Notes under the pieces: generated by a model
Seen by the model: only the letters and a program-made list of their open reading frames with translations
The model's database searches: none
Told to the model about the DNA's origin: nothing
Translations under genes and position numbers: made by a program
Part shown: in pieces, positions 1 through 8,516 of the stretch
Layout: the number at the start of each line of letters is the position of its first letter
Position numbering within the stretch: position 1 is the stretch's first letter
Source of the DNA: DASPWW01 sp963756745
GTDB lineage: Bacteria > Actinomycetota > Thermoleophilia > Solirubrobacterales > 70-9
Direction of reading: 5' to 3'
Assembly: GCA_963756745.1 (NCBI GenBank)
Contig: CAVWOU010000005.1
Coordinates: 72,999 to 136,998 of the forward strand
DNA: 64,000 bases

Positions 1-127
1 GCCGCGCTGTGGGCACGCACCACCGCCGGTCGTTCCAACTCACTTCCGTAGGATTGTGCGGGCCGCAACGGGCCGGGACCGCTTCGGGGCGGTGCGGCTC
101 GGGTACCCCCTTCCAGGAGTGTGAGCG

Positions 128-898
128 ATCAGCGTTCTTCGCAATCTCGAAGCCAGGATCGAGGGCCTCGTCGAGGGCGTGTTCAGCCGTGCCTTCAGCT
201 CCCAGGTCCAGCCGGTCGAGATCGCCCGCAAGCTGGCCAAGGAGATGGACGGGCACCGGACCGCTTCGGTGTCGCAGGTCTACGTCCCCAACCAGTACAC
301 GGTCTATCTCTCGACCGAGGATCACGAGCGCCTCGAGGGCTACGAGCGCTCGCTGGAGCAGGAGCTCTCCGGCTATCTGCTCGAGCACGCGCGGCGGCGC
401 GACTACGCGCTTCTGACGCGCCCCGAGGTCTCGCTCGAGACCGACGAGCGCCTGCGCCTCGGGGAGTTCGGGATCCAGACGCGGCTCGTGAAGCCCCCCG
501 CCCGCCAGGGCGAGGAGCCGAAGCAGGGCGACCAGGGCCAGACGATGGTCTACTCCGCGCCCAAGGAGCCGACCAAGCCGAAGCGGAGCCGCCAGCCCGC
601 CGCCCGCCTCGTCGAGACCCGCGCGATCGTGTCCTTCGACGATCGCCGCTACGTGCTCGAGGGACCGGTCGCGGTCCTGGGACGGTCGCGCGAATCCGAC
701 TGCGTGTTTCGCGACCCCAACATCTCTCGCCGCCACGCCGAGCTCCGCCGCGGCCCTACGGGGGATTGGCAGGTGGTTGATCTGGGTTCAACCAACGGCG
801 TGAAGGTCAACGGCCGCGGGGTCGAGAGCTCTCGCTTGTCGCCCGGCGACGAGGTCACCCTCGGGACCACGAGGTTCGTCTTCGACATCGAGCAGTGA
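128..898 (+). CDS. fhaA: FhaA-like protein: DUF3662 plus FHA domain
   Basis: Cytoplasmic phosphothreonine-binding adaptor of the cell-wall kinase/phosphatase system. The N-terminal part matches the FhaA (DUF3662) domain (EGLVEGVFSRAF, then VEIARKLAKEMD), followed by a polar linker and a C-terminal FHA domain with GRSRESD, SRRHAEL and DLGSTNGVKVNG. The family N-terminus begins upstream of the first in-frame GTG (179): the frame is open back to a TGA at 122 and reads ISVLRNLEARIEGLVEG. A good Shine-Dalgarno AGGAG (115-119) lies 8 bases before an ATC codon at 128, so an AUC start is possible; otherwise GTG 179 truncates a conserved helix. It heads the fhaA-fhaB-phosphatase-SEDS-PBP-kinase operon found in actinobacteria. 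Gene identity is firm, the start is not. Confidence 0.9.
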   Translation: MSVLRNLEARIEGLVEGVFSRAFSSQVQPVEIARKLAKEMDGHRTASVSQVYVPNQYTVYLSTEDHERLEGYERSLEQELSGYLLEHARRRDYALLTRPEVSLETDERLRLGEFGIQTRLVKPPARQGEEPKQGDQGQTMVYSAPKEPTKPKRSRQPAARLVETRAIVSFDDRRYVLEGPVAVLGRSRESDCVFRDPNISRRHAELRRGPTGDWQVVDLGSTNGVKVNGRGVESSRLSPGDEVTLGTTRFVFDIEQ

Positions 899-902
899 GC
901 GC

Positions 903-1373
903 ATGGAGTCCGACCCGGTCGCCGTAGCGCTCAAGTTCGGCTTTCTGGCCGTCCTCTACCTGTTCCTGTTCTGGGTCGCGCGCAGCGCGCTGCGCGAGCT
1001 GCGGGGCACGGGCGCGCCCGCGCCCGAGCCGACCGGCTTCCACTCGCTTCCCGGGGAGCGCGGCGGGGGAAGCTCCGACGGCTGGCTGGTCGCGCTGGAG
1101 GGCGGCGGGCTCGACGAAGGGGAGCGGTTCGACCTCTTTGGCGGTCTGTCGATCGGACGCTCGAGCGACGCCGACATCCGGATCGAGGACCGCTTCGCGT
1201 CGGGGATTCACGCGCGGATCTACCCACGCGGAGGCGCCTATTACGTCGAGGACATGGGCTCGACGAACGGGACCTACCTCAACGGCGACGCCCTCGAGAG
1301 CGACCTCGAGCTCCACCATCTCGACCGGATCAGGATCGGCGGCACCGAGTTTCGGTTCGAGCTGGAGAGCTAA
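903..1373 (+). CDS. fhaB: FhaB-like membrane-anchored FHA protein
   Basis: A 156-residue protein with one N-terminal membrane segment (about residues 8-28, rich in L/F/V) and a C-terminal FHA domain containing GRSSDADIRI, SGIHARIY and DMGSTNGTYLNG. In the actinobacterial operon this protein recruits phosphorylated partners of the PASTA kinase, including PBPs and SEDS proteins, at the septum or growing pole (family knowledge). It starts 4 bases after fhaA, so the two are co-transcribed. The FHA binding residues (GR, S, H, N) are all present. Confidence 0.9.
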   Translation: MESDPVAVALKFGFLAVLYLFLFWVARSALRELRGTGAPAPEPTGFHSLPGERGGGSSDGWLVALEGGGLDEGERFDLFGGLSIGRSSDADIRIEDRFASGIHARIYPRGGAYYVEDMGSTNGTYLNGDALESDLELHHLDRIRIGGTEFRFELES

Positions 1374-1448
1374 GGGATGAGGTCTCCGAAGCCCCGCGAC
1401 GGCGGACGCGGGAGCACAGGAAAGAGACCGCGGCGGCCGCAGGCCGAC

Positions 1449-1482
1449 GCGGAAAGTGATTCTGGGCGGGAGCGGAGCACGT
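1449..1482 (+). repeat. degenerate half copy of the 67-bp dispersed repeat
   Basis: In the 116-bp gap before the phosphatase gene, the segment with TGATTCTGGGC matches the right half of the 67-bp repeat found at 2758, 18466 and 25503, with a few substitutions and a two-base gap. The left half is not recognisable. It may be an eroded copy. Confidence 0.35.
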
Positions 1483-1489
1483 CGCGGGA

Positions 1490-2761
1490 ATGACTCTCAA
1501 GGTCGTTGAGGTAGCGCATCGCACCGACACCGGTCGGCAGCGCAATGCAAACGAGGACGCGTTCTACGCTCGGGCGCCGGTGTTCGCGGTCGCGGACGGC
1601 ATGGGCGGCGCCCAGGCGGGCGAGGTCGCATCGCGCGTCGCGGCCGAAGCGTTCGAGTCGGCCGGCGAGCACGATGACGCGCCGGAGCGCTACCTGAGCA
1701 GGGTCGTGACCGAGGCGAACGAGCGCATCCACGAGCTCGCCCAAAGCGACGCGTCGCGCTCCGGGATGGGCACCACGCTCACCGCCGCGCTGATTCGCGA
1801 CGACGAGGTCAGCCTCGCGCACGTCGGCGACAGTCGCGCGTACGTGCTGCGCGACGGAGAGCTCAAGCGCCTCACCAGCGACCACTCGCTCGTCGAGGAG
1901 CTGCGCCGCCAGGGCCGCCTCACCGAGGCGCAGGCGGAGGAGCACCCGCAGCGCTCGATCATCACCCGCGCGCTCGGCCCCGAGCCCGACGTCGAGGTGG
2001 ACACGATGACCGTTCCCGCACGGCCCGGGGATGTGTTCGTGCTGTGCAGCGACGGCCTGACGACGATGGTGCCGGAGGCGCGAATCGCACGCATCCTCGA
2101 GCGTTCGAAAAGCCTCGAGTCGGCCGTGTCGAGGCTCGTCCGCGAGGCCAACGAAGGGGGCGGCCGGGACAACATCACGGTCGTCGCGTTCCGCCTCGCC
2201 GATGCCGGCGCCGCCGCCCCGAAGGAGCAGCCGACGCTGATCGCTCCCCCGGCTCAGGAGGCGGAGCCGGCCGCCGCTCGCCCACCGGCTCGCCGCGAGC
2301 GCGCACCGGTGGCCGCGTCCGCCCGCGGCTGGCCCGGCCGGGTCGCGCGGGCCTTGGTCGCTCTCGCGATCGTCGGTGCGCTCGCTCTCGCGGCGTTGTA
2401 CGGAGCCCGCCAGGTGTACTTCCTCGGTGTCGACGAGGGCGGCCGCGTGGCCCTGTACCGCGGACTGCCGTACGACCTCCCGTTCGGGATCGAGCTCTAC
2501 GACGAGCGCTACTCGAGTCCGGTCCAGGTCGACTCGCTGCCGCCCGAGCGGCGCTCGGTGGTGACCGACCACGAGCTGCGCTCCCACGACGATGCCTCGT
2601 CGCTGGTCACCGACCTCGAGGACGAAGCCGAGACCGCCCGGCCGGGTGGGGACGAGCGACCGCCGGGCAAGCGGGGCGGTGGTCAGGGCGGCGGCCGGGA
2701 CCAGAAGGGCGGCGGCAATAAACCCGACGGCAACCGGCAGAGGCAAAAGGGGAATCGGTGA
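1490..2761 (+). CDS. pstP: PP2C-family Ser/Thr phosphatase, membrane anchored
   Basis: Metal-dependent phosphatase expected to oppose the PASTA kinase encoded downstream. The catalytic domain fills residues 1-240, with the metal-site motifs RxxNEDA, VADGMGG (near residue 36), GDSRAY and GGGRDNITVV. An Ala/Pro linker precedes one membrane segment (about 283-305). The outer part (YFLGVDEGGRVALYRGLPYDLPFG) is a short conserved extracellular tail also seen in mycobacterial PstP, ending in a Gly/Lys-rich disordered stretch. Its stop codon lies inside the first base pairs of a 67-bp repeat. The operon position between the FHA genes and the SEDS gene is standard for actinobacteria. Confidence 0.93.
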   Translation: MTLKVVEVAHRTDTGRQRNANEDAFYARAPVFAVADGMGGAQAGEVASRVAAEAFESAGEHDDAPERYLSRVVTEANERIHELAQSDASRSGMGTTLTAALIRDDEVSLAHVGDSRAYVLRDGELKRLTSDHSLVEELRRQGRLTEAQAEEHPQRSIITRALGPEPDVEVDTMTVPARPGDVFVLCSDGLTTMVPEARIARILERSKSLESAVSRLVREANEGGGRDNITVVAFRLADAGAAAPKEQPTLIAPPAQEAEPAAARPPARRERAPVAASARGWPGRVARALVALAIVGALALAALYGARQVYFLGVDEGGRVALYRGLPYDLPFGIELYDERYSSPVQVDSLPPERRSVVTDHELRSHDDASSLVTDLEDEAETARPGGDERPPGKRGGGQGGGRDQKGGGNKPDGNRQRQKGNR

Positions 2762-2824
2762 GCGCGAGGCTCCAGTCAGGATCCCGCCCTGGGCGAGGAA
2801 TTTGATGTTGGGCCGAGCGCGAAC
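2758..2824 (+). repeat. 67-bp dispersed intergenic repeat, copy 1
   Basis: Begins GTGAGCGCGAGGCTCC and ends GGGCCGAGCGCGAAC. Near-identical copies lie at 18466-18532 and 25503-25569, all on the plus strand and all directly upstream of an envelope gene. An internal hairpin CCCGCC-CTG-GGCG and an 8-bp direct repeat GAGCGCGA near both ends are visible. The stop codon of the phosphatase gene (2759-2761) is part of this copy. Function unknown. Confidence 0.85.
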
Positions 2825-2836
2825 CAAGTTGTTCTC

Positions 2837-4207
2837 GTGAGCGCGCGGAATCGTGAGCTGTTCGCGCTGATCCCGGTCGCGGTGCTCGTGACCGCTGGGT
2901 TCACCGCCGTGTTCATCGTGCAGTCGAACCAGATTGGCGACCTCAGCCTCACCTACGGCGCCTACTTCCTCGCGGTATGCGTCGCGACGCACCTGGTGAT
3001 CAGGATCCGGCTTCCGTACGCGGACCCGTACCTGTTCCCGCTCGTGGCGCTGCTGGCGGCGTACGGCCTCGTGATCCTGTTCAGGATCGACGAGAGCCTC
3101 GCCGTCAAGCAGGCCTCGCTGTTCGTCGTCGGCCTGGCGCTGTTCGTCGCCACGATCCTCCTTCTGCGCGACTACGAGGTGCTCGAGCGCTACCGGTACG
3201 TGATCGCGCTGCTCGGCATCGGCCTCCTGATCTTGCCCAGGTTCCCGGTCATCGGCGAGCAGGTGAACGGCGCGTACCTTGGCATCGATCTCGGCCCGAT
3301 CGCGTTCCAGCCCGCCGAGGCGGCGAAGATCTGCGTGGTCATCTTCATCGCCAGCTATCTGCACGAGCACCGCGAAGTGTTAGTTGTGGGGGCGCGGCGG
3401 TTCGCGGGGCTGATCCTGCCGCCGCTCAGGCACCTCGGCCCCCTGCTCGTGGTGTGGGGTGCCGCGATGGTGATGCTGATCGTGATCCGCGACCTCGGGA
3501 GCTCGCTGATGTTCTTCGGCGCGTTCCTGGCGCTGATCTACGTCGCGACATCGCGAATCTCGTTCGTGCTGATCGGGCTGCTGATGTTCGTGATCGGGGC
3601 CTGGGTGCTCTCGGCGACCGTCGGTCACGTCGGCGATCGGGTCGAGATCTGGCTCGACCCGTTCGGTCAGAACGCGCCGGAGGGGGCCGGTCAGATCACC
3701 CAGTCGCTTTACGCCCAGGCCGACGGCGGGCTGTTCGGCCGCGGCCTCGGGTCCTCGCTGCTCGAGCTCCCGGGGCCGTTCAAGCCCGATTGCTCGACGC
3801 CGTTCCCGGAGTGCGGGAGCCTGCTCCCGGCGCCGCACACCGACTTCATCTACGCGGTGATCGTCAACGAGCTCGGCGTGTTCGGCGCGGCCGCGGTCGT
3901 GATCATCTACATCCTGATCGCGGAGCGGGGATTCAAGACCGCGGTACTGGCGCGCGACGGGTTCGGGAAGCTGCTCGCCGCCGGCCTAACGGCGGTGTTC
4001 GCTCTCCAGGCGTTCGTGATCCTCGGGGGCGTCGTGCGTGTTATTCCGCTCACAGGTGTCACCTTGCCCTTCATCAGCTACGGCGGCAGCTCGATCGTCG
4101 CCAACATGGTCCTGCTCGGCCTGCTGCTCGTGATCTCGGATCGCGCGCGGCGCCCGCCCGCCGCCGGACGCCGGCGTGAGCTCGAGCCGCTCGAGGTCCC
4201 GCGATGA
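2837..4207 (+). CDS. rodA: SEDS-family peptidoglycan glycosyltransferase (FtsW/RodA)
   Basis: Polytopic membrane protein of 456 residues with about ten to twelve hydrophobic segments. Family signatures include GAYLGIDLGPIAFQPAEAAK, the loop holding GLFGRGLGSS, DFIYAVIVNELG and the C-terminal LPFISYGGSSIVANM. SEDS proteins polymerise lipid II glycan strands with a cognate class B PBP, here the next gene, which starts inside this stop codon (ATGA overlap at 4204-4207). The GTG start at 2837 follows the 67-bp repeat. Whether it serves elongation (RodA) or division (FtsW) cannot be decided from sequence alone; the operon type is the one carrying RodA in mycobacteria. Confidence 0.92.
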   Translation: MSARNRELFALIPVAVLVTAGFTAVFIVQSNQIGDLSLTYGAYFLAVCVATHLVIRIRLPYADPYLFPLVALLAAYGLVILFRIDESLAVKQASLFVVGLALFVATILLLRDYEVLERYRYVIALLGIGLLILPRFPVIGEQVNGAYLGIDLGPIAFQPAEAAKICVVIFIASYLHEHREVLVVGARRFAGLILPPLRHLGPLLVVWGAAMVMLIVIRDLGSSLMFFGAFLALIYVATSRISFVLIGLLMFVIGAWVLSATVGHVGDRVEIWLDPFGQNAPEGAGQITQSLYAQADGGLFGRGLGSSLLELPGPFKPDCSTPFPECGSLLPAPHTDFIYAVIVNELGVFGAAAVVIIYILIAERGFKTAVLARDGFGKLLAAGLTAVFALQAFVILGGVVRVIPLTGVTLPFISYGGSSIVANMVLLGLLLVISDRARRPPAAGRRRELEPLEVPR

Positions 4208-5669
4208 ACTCCTCGATCGTCCGCCTCTACGTGCTGGTCCTGGCGCTGTTCATCACCGTCGTCGGGTTCACCTCGTACTGGGCGATCTTCGACGCCGACG
4301 AGCTGCGCGGGCGCTCCGACAACCGGCGCTCCCTGATCGAGGCGCAGAAGATCCCCCGCGGCACGATCACGACCGTCGACGGCACCGAGGTAGCGGTGAG
4401 CGTCCCGCGGGGCTCGGGCAACCAGCGGATCTTCGTCCGCGAGTACCCCCAGGGGGAGCTGTTCGGGCACCCGGTCGGTTACAGCTTCATCGAGTTCGGA
4501 AGCACCGAGATCGAGCGCTCCGAGAACGACATCCTGATCGGCCGCGACAACGAGTTCGTCTCGATTCTCGAGCAGCTCGAGGGCCAGGTCGACGAGGGCA
4601 GCGACCTCACCGTGACCCTCGACGCGGAGGCGCAGCAGATCGCGCAGGACGGGATCGAGAACGCGCTCAGCATCCCCGGAACGGGCGGCGCCCTCGTTGC
4701 AATCGAACCCGACACGGGGGCCGTGAGGGCGATGGTCTCAGAGCCCGGGTACGACCCGAACCTCGTTCCCGACGACTTCAAGGAGCTCAACAAGGACGAA
4801 GAGAACGATCCGCTGGTCAACCGCCCGACCCAATCGGTCTATCCGCCGGGCTCGACGATGAAGGTCGTGACCGCGACGGCGGCGCTCGACTCGGGCGAGT
4901 TCGAGACCTCGACGACGCTGAACGCGGCCTCGGGGATCGAAATCTCCGGGGTGCCGCTCGCGAACTCCGGAGGTCAGGACTTCGGGACGATCGACATGAC
5001 CGAGGCGCTGACGAACTCGGTCAACACGTACTGGGCCCAGGTCGGCGAGCAGCTCGGGACGGAGACGATGGTGGAGTACATGGAGCGGTTCGGCTTCTAC
5101 TCGCGACCCTCCGCTCGACTTCCCCTCCGACGCGCTGGCGCCGAGCGGGCCGATCAACTCCGACGGCGAGCTCGTTCGGGAGGGCTTCGACGTCGGCCGC
5201 GTCGCGATCGGCCAGGGCGGCGCCGAGGGCCAGGACCTGACGACCCCACTCCAGATGGCGATGGTCGCGTCGGCGGTCGCCAACGGCGGCACGCTGATGG
5301 AGCCGACGTTCATCCAGGAGGTGACCGACCCCGACGGACGCACGACCGAGGAGCTCGACCCGGACGAGTATCTCGGAGGTGATGAGCGAGGAGACCGCCA
5401 CCGAGGTCGCCGAGATGATGACGAACGTCGCCGAGGAGGGAACCGCATCGGGCCTCTCGGTGGCGGGGGCGACGCTGGCCGGCAAGACCGGGACCGCGGA
5501 GATCGACATCGAGGCCAGCCTCAACCAGCCGTGGTTCATCGGCTTCGCACCCGCCGACGATCCCCAGATCGCGGTGGCCGCGACGATCGAGCGCTGCACC
5601 GGCTGCTTCGGCGGCGACACCGCGGGCCCGATCGCGACGGACGTCATGGAATCCCTGCTCGCCGAGTGA
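4204..5669 (+). CDS. pbpA: Class B penicillin-binding protein (PbpA/FtsI type), two frameshifts
   Basis: Peptidoglycan transpeptidase partner of the SEDS protein. An N-terminal membrane segment (residues 8-30) and a dimerisation region precede the transpeptidase domain with PPGSTMK (catalytic Ser, SxxK), SVN in TNSVNTYW, and GKTGTAE (KTG). The reading frame changes twice: after ERFGFYS an extra base near 5102-5105 shifts it, and near 5371-5372 a second extra base shifts it again (DEY|SEVMSEE). Removing both gives one continuous protein of about 487 residues ending in VMESLLAE. Because the gene is normally essential and both lesions are single-base insertions, sequence error is more likely than inactivation. 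Confidence 0.88.
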
Positions 5670-5676
5670 GCGGCAT

Positions 5677-7542
5677 GTGCTCGTAGCGGAGAACACGGTC
5701 GTCGACGGCCGCTACCGGATCCTCAATCGACTCGGCTCGGGGGGGATGGCGGAGGTGTGGTGCGCGCAGGACACCCAGCTCGGCCGCAAGGTCGCGCTGA
5801 AGATCCTGCAGCCCCGCTTCGCTCAGGACCAGGAGTTCGTCGAGCGCTTTCGCCGCGAGGCCTCGGCCGCGGCCGGCCTCCAGCACCCCAACGTCGTCAA
5901 CGTGTTCGATCGCGGCGAGTTCGACGGCACCTACTACATCGCGATGGAGTACGTCCAGGGCGCCTCGCTCCGCGACCTGATCAACGAGGGAATGAGCGTC
6001 GAGGCGGCCGTCGGGGTCACCCGCCAGATCCTCGCGGCCGCCAAGTTCGCGCACTCGCACGGCGTCATCCACCGCGACTTCAAGCCCGGCAACGTGCTCG
6101 TTGACCGCGAAGGGCGCGCCACCGTGACCGATTTCGGGATCGCCAAGGCGGGCGTGTCGGAGATCACCCAGACCGGATCGGTGATGGGGACGGCGCAGTA
6201 CCTCTCGCCCGAGCAGGCGCAGGGGCTCGAGGTGACCGCCGCGTCCGACCTGTATTCGATCGGGGTGATCCTGTACGAGGCCCTGACGGGCCGCGTCCCG
6301 TTCGAGGCGGACAGCGCCGTGGCCGTGGCGCTGAAACAGGTGTCGGAGGTCCCGCGCCCGCCGAGCGAGCTGAACCCCGCGGTCCCGAAGGCGCTCGACG
6401 CCGTGGTCCTCAAGGCGATGGCGAAGGACCCCGCCAACCGCTTCCAGAGCGCGGACGAGTTCGACGCCACCCTCACCGAGGCCGAGCGGAATCCCTCCGT
6501 CGCGCCGGTCGAGACGGCGAGTTTCGCTCCGGTGCCTGTCGCGACGCCGGAGACCGCCGAACCCGCCGCCGCAGCACCTCCTCCCCCCGCGGCGCCGCGT
6601 GAGGATGAGGGGGAGGGAAAGCGGCGACGGTGGTGGCGGTGGGTGATCATCGCCCTCCTGATCGCGGGACTCGTCGGCCTGGCCGTGTGGGCGCTCACGC
6701 GGCCCGCGCAGGTGACGGTTCCGTCGGTGACGAACGAGGACGTGGAGAGCGCGACCGCGACGCTCGAGGACGCGGGATTCGAGGTCGAGATCAACGAGGG
6801 TTCGAACCCGAGGGCACCCGGGACGGTGCTCGAGCAGGATCCCACCGCCGGCGAGCAGGCGGACGAGGGCTCGACCGTGACGCTGTCGGTGAGCAGTGGG
6901 CCGGGTGTCGCCAAGATTCCTCGCGTCGTGGGGCTGACCGTGCGCGATGCGACCGAGAAGCTCCAGCGGGCCGGCTTCAGTGTCGATCCGAAGGAGCGCT
7001 TCTCGGAGGAGGTTTCCGCGGGCCGAGCAATCGGCACCGTTCCCAAGCAGGGGACGAAGCTCGAGCAGGACCAGCGCGTGACACTGCTCGTCTCGAAGGG
7101 CACGAACCTGGTCGGCGTCCCGTCCGTGCTCAATCTCCAGCAGGACGACGCCGAGGCGGAGATCGAGGACGCGGGGTTGCTCGCCAACGTCGAGACGGAG
7201 ACCTCTGACGCGCCCGAAGGAACGGTGTTCGCGCAGGACCCGGGTCCCGGGGGCGCGGTCGAAGTCGGCTCCGAGGTCACGATTACTGTCTCCACCGGCG
7301 CTGAGGAGGTCGTGGTCCCGAGCGTGATCGGGGACACCCAGCAGGCGGGGAGGGCGACGCTTCGGGCCGAGGGGCTCAAGGTGGACGTGAGCAAGGAGAA
7401 CGTAACCGACCCCGACGACGACGGCGTGATCATCGAGCAGACGCCGTCGGGAGGCACGAGGGTGCCGCCCGGGACCACCGTGTCGATCGTGATCGGGCAC
7501 CTGGTCGTCGAGACCTCACCCGGGATCGACGAGGGGGATTGA
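5677..7542 (+). CDS. pknB: PASTA-domain Ser/Thr protein kinase PknB
   Basis: Transmembrane receptor kinase of 621 residues that senses muropeptides or lipid II and phosphorylates cell-wall and division proteins. Kinase domain about 12-270: GSGGMAEVW loop, ALK (Lys42), HRDFKPGN (Asp134), DFG (Asp152), APE-like SPE. A Pro/Ala linker, one membrane segment (322-340), then four PASTA repeats to about residue 612, each starting with a VP(S/R)V motif. GTG start at 5677, 7 bases after pbpA. The stop overlaps the ATG of ddl (TGATG). The full set with FHA, PP2C, SEDS and PBP is intact in order. Confidence 0.96.
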   Translation: MLVAENTVVDGRYRILNRLGSGGMAEVWCAQDTQLGRKVALKILQPRFAQDQEFVERFRREASAAAGLQHPNVVNVFDRGEFDGTYYIAMEYVQGASLRDLINEGMSVEAAVGVTRQILAAAKFAHSHGVIHRDFKPGNVLVDREGRATVTDFGIAKAGVSEITQTGSVMGTAQYLSPEQAQGLEVTAASDLYSIGVILYEALTGRVPFEADSAVAVALKQVSEVPRPPSELNPAVPKALDAVVLKAMAKDPANRFQSADEFDATLTEAERNPSVAPVETASFAPVPVATPETAEPAAAAPPPPAAPREDEGEGKRRRWWRWVIIALLIAGLVGLAVWALTRPAQVTVPSVTNEDVESATATLEDAGFEVEINEGSNPRAPGTVLEQDPTAGEQADEGSTVTLSVSSGPGVAKIPRVVGLTVRDATEKLQRAGFSVDPKERFSEEVSAGRAIGTVPKQGTKLEQDQRVTLLVSKGTNLVGVPSVLNLQQDDAEAEIEDAGLLANVETETSDAPEGTVFAQDPGPGGAVEVGSEVTITVSTGAEEVVVPSVIGDTQQAGRATLRAEGLKVDVSKENVTDPDDDGVIIEQTPSGGTRVPPGTTVSIVIGHLVVETSPGIDEGD

Positions 7543-8513
7543 TGCGGGTCGTCGTACTGAGCGGCGGCCGCTCAAGCGAGCACGAGGTGTCGGTTCGCTC
7601 CGGCCAATCGGTGGCCGAAGGCCTCTCGGCAGCGGGCCACGAGGTTCTCCCGGTTCGGATCGAACGCGACGGGAGCTGGGTTGGCGACGGCGGCTCACGG
7701 CTCGAGGTCGTTCCCGGCGGCGGCCTACTGAACGCGGACGCGGTGTTCCCGGTCCTCCACGGCCCCTATGGCGAGGACGGGACGGTCCAGGGGACGCTCG
7801 AGGTCCTCGACTTGCCGTACGTCGGCGCCGGGGTGCTCGCCTCGGCGATCTGCATCGACAAGCTGACCTTCAAACGGCTGCTCGCCTACCACGCCGTGCC
7901 GCAAGTGCCGTTCTGCGCGGCGGGGGAGGAGGGGTGGCGTGAGGTCGCCGCGAGCTTCGGGATCCCGCTGTGGGTGAAGCCCTCGCGGCTCGGATCGAGC
8001 GTCGGCATCTCGAAGGTCACCAGCCCGGAGTCCGAGCTCGACGAGGCGGTCGAGACGGCGCGCGGGCACGACCCGCGGGTGATCATCGAGGCGAGCGCGG
8101 CCGGCAAGGAGGTCGAGTGCTCGGTGCTGGGGAACGACGACCCGGAGACCTCGGTCCCCGGCGAAATCGTCGCTCACGCCGACTGGTACGACTACGAAGC
8201 GAAGTACTCCGAGGGCGGGATGGACCTCGTCGTGCCCGCCCGCGTGGACACGGCGACGCTCGACACCGTTCGCGAGCTCGCCGCACGGGTGTTCACGCTC
8301 ACAGGGTGCTCGGGTTTCGCCCGCTGCGACTTCTTCGTCACGGAGGAGGACGAGGTTCTGGTCAACGAGCTCAACACGATTCCCGGCTTCACCGATACGA
8401 GCGTGTTCGGAAAGCTGTTCGAGGCAACCGGGATCTCGTATCCCGAGCTCTGCGACCGCCTCGTACGGCTCGGGATCGAGCGCTACGAGCGCGAGCGCGA
8501 GTTCGAGTTCTGA
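7542..8513 (+). CDS. ddl: D-alanine--D-alanine ligase
   Basis: ATP-grasp ligase of 323 residues making D-Ala-D-Ala for lipid II. Signatures: GGRSSEHEVSVRSG at the N-terminus, HGPYGEDGTVQG, VKPSRLGSSVGISKV, and the metal-binding end GFARCDFF...LVNELNTIPGFT. The ATG at 7542 overlaps the pknB stop by one base (TGATG), so translation is probably coupled. It closes the cell-wall operon; the next gene is convergent. Ddl in a PASTA kinase operon is uncommon in textbook actinobacteria but metabolically consistent. Confidence 0.95.
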   Translation: MRVVVLSGGRSSEHEVSVRSGQSVAEGLSAAGHEVLPVRIERDGSWVGDGGSRLEVVPGGGLLNADAVFPVLHGPYGEDGTVQGTLEVLDLPYVGAGVLASAICIDKLTFKRLLAYHAVPQVPFCAAGEEGWREVAASFGIPLWVKPSRLGSSVGISKVTSPESELDEAVETARGHDPRVIIEASAAGKEVECSVLGNDDPETSVPGEIVAHADWYDYEAKYSEGGMDLVVPARVDTATLDTVRELAARVFTLTGCSGFARCDFFVTEEDEVLVNELNTIPGFTDTSVFGKLFEATGISYPELCDRLVRLGIERYEREREFEF

Positions 8514-8516
8514 GCG

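Noticed and set aside
1370..3370. 666-codon minus-strand open frame, and similar long antisense frames at 5644-7500, 14859-16391 and 22262-24076
   Set aside because: They lie opposite clearly conserved genes, are full of Arg/His/Asp runs and have no domain motifs; long antisense frames are expected at this GC content. Only the 3' part of 22262-24076 is a real gene.
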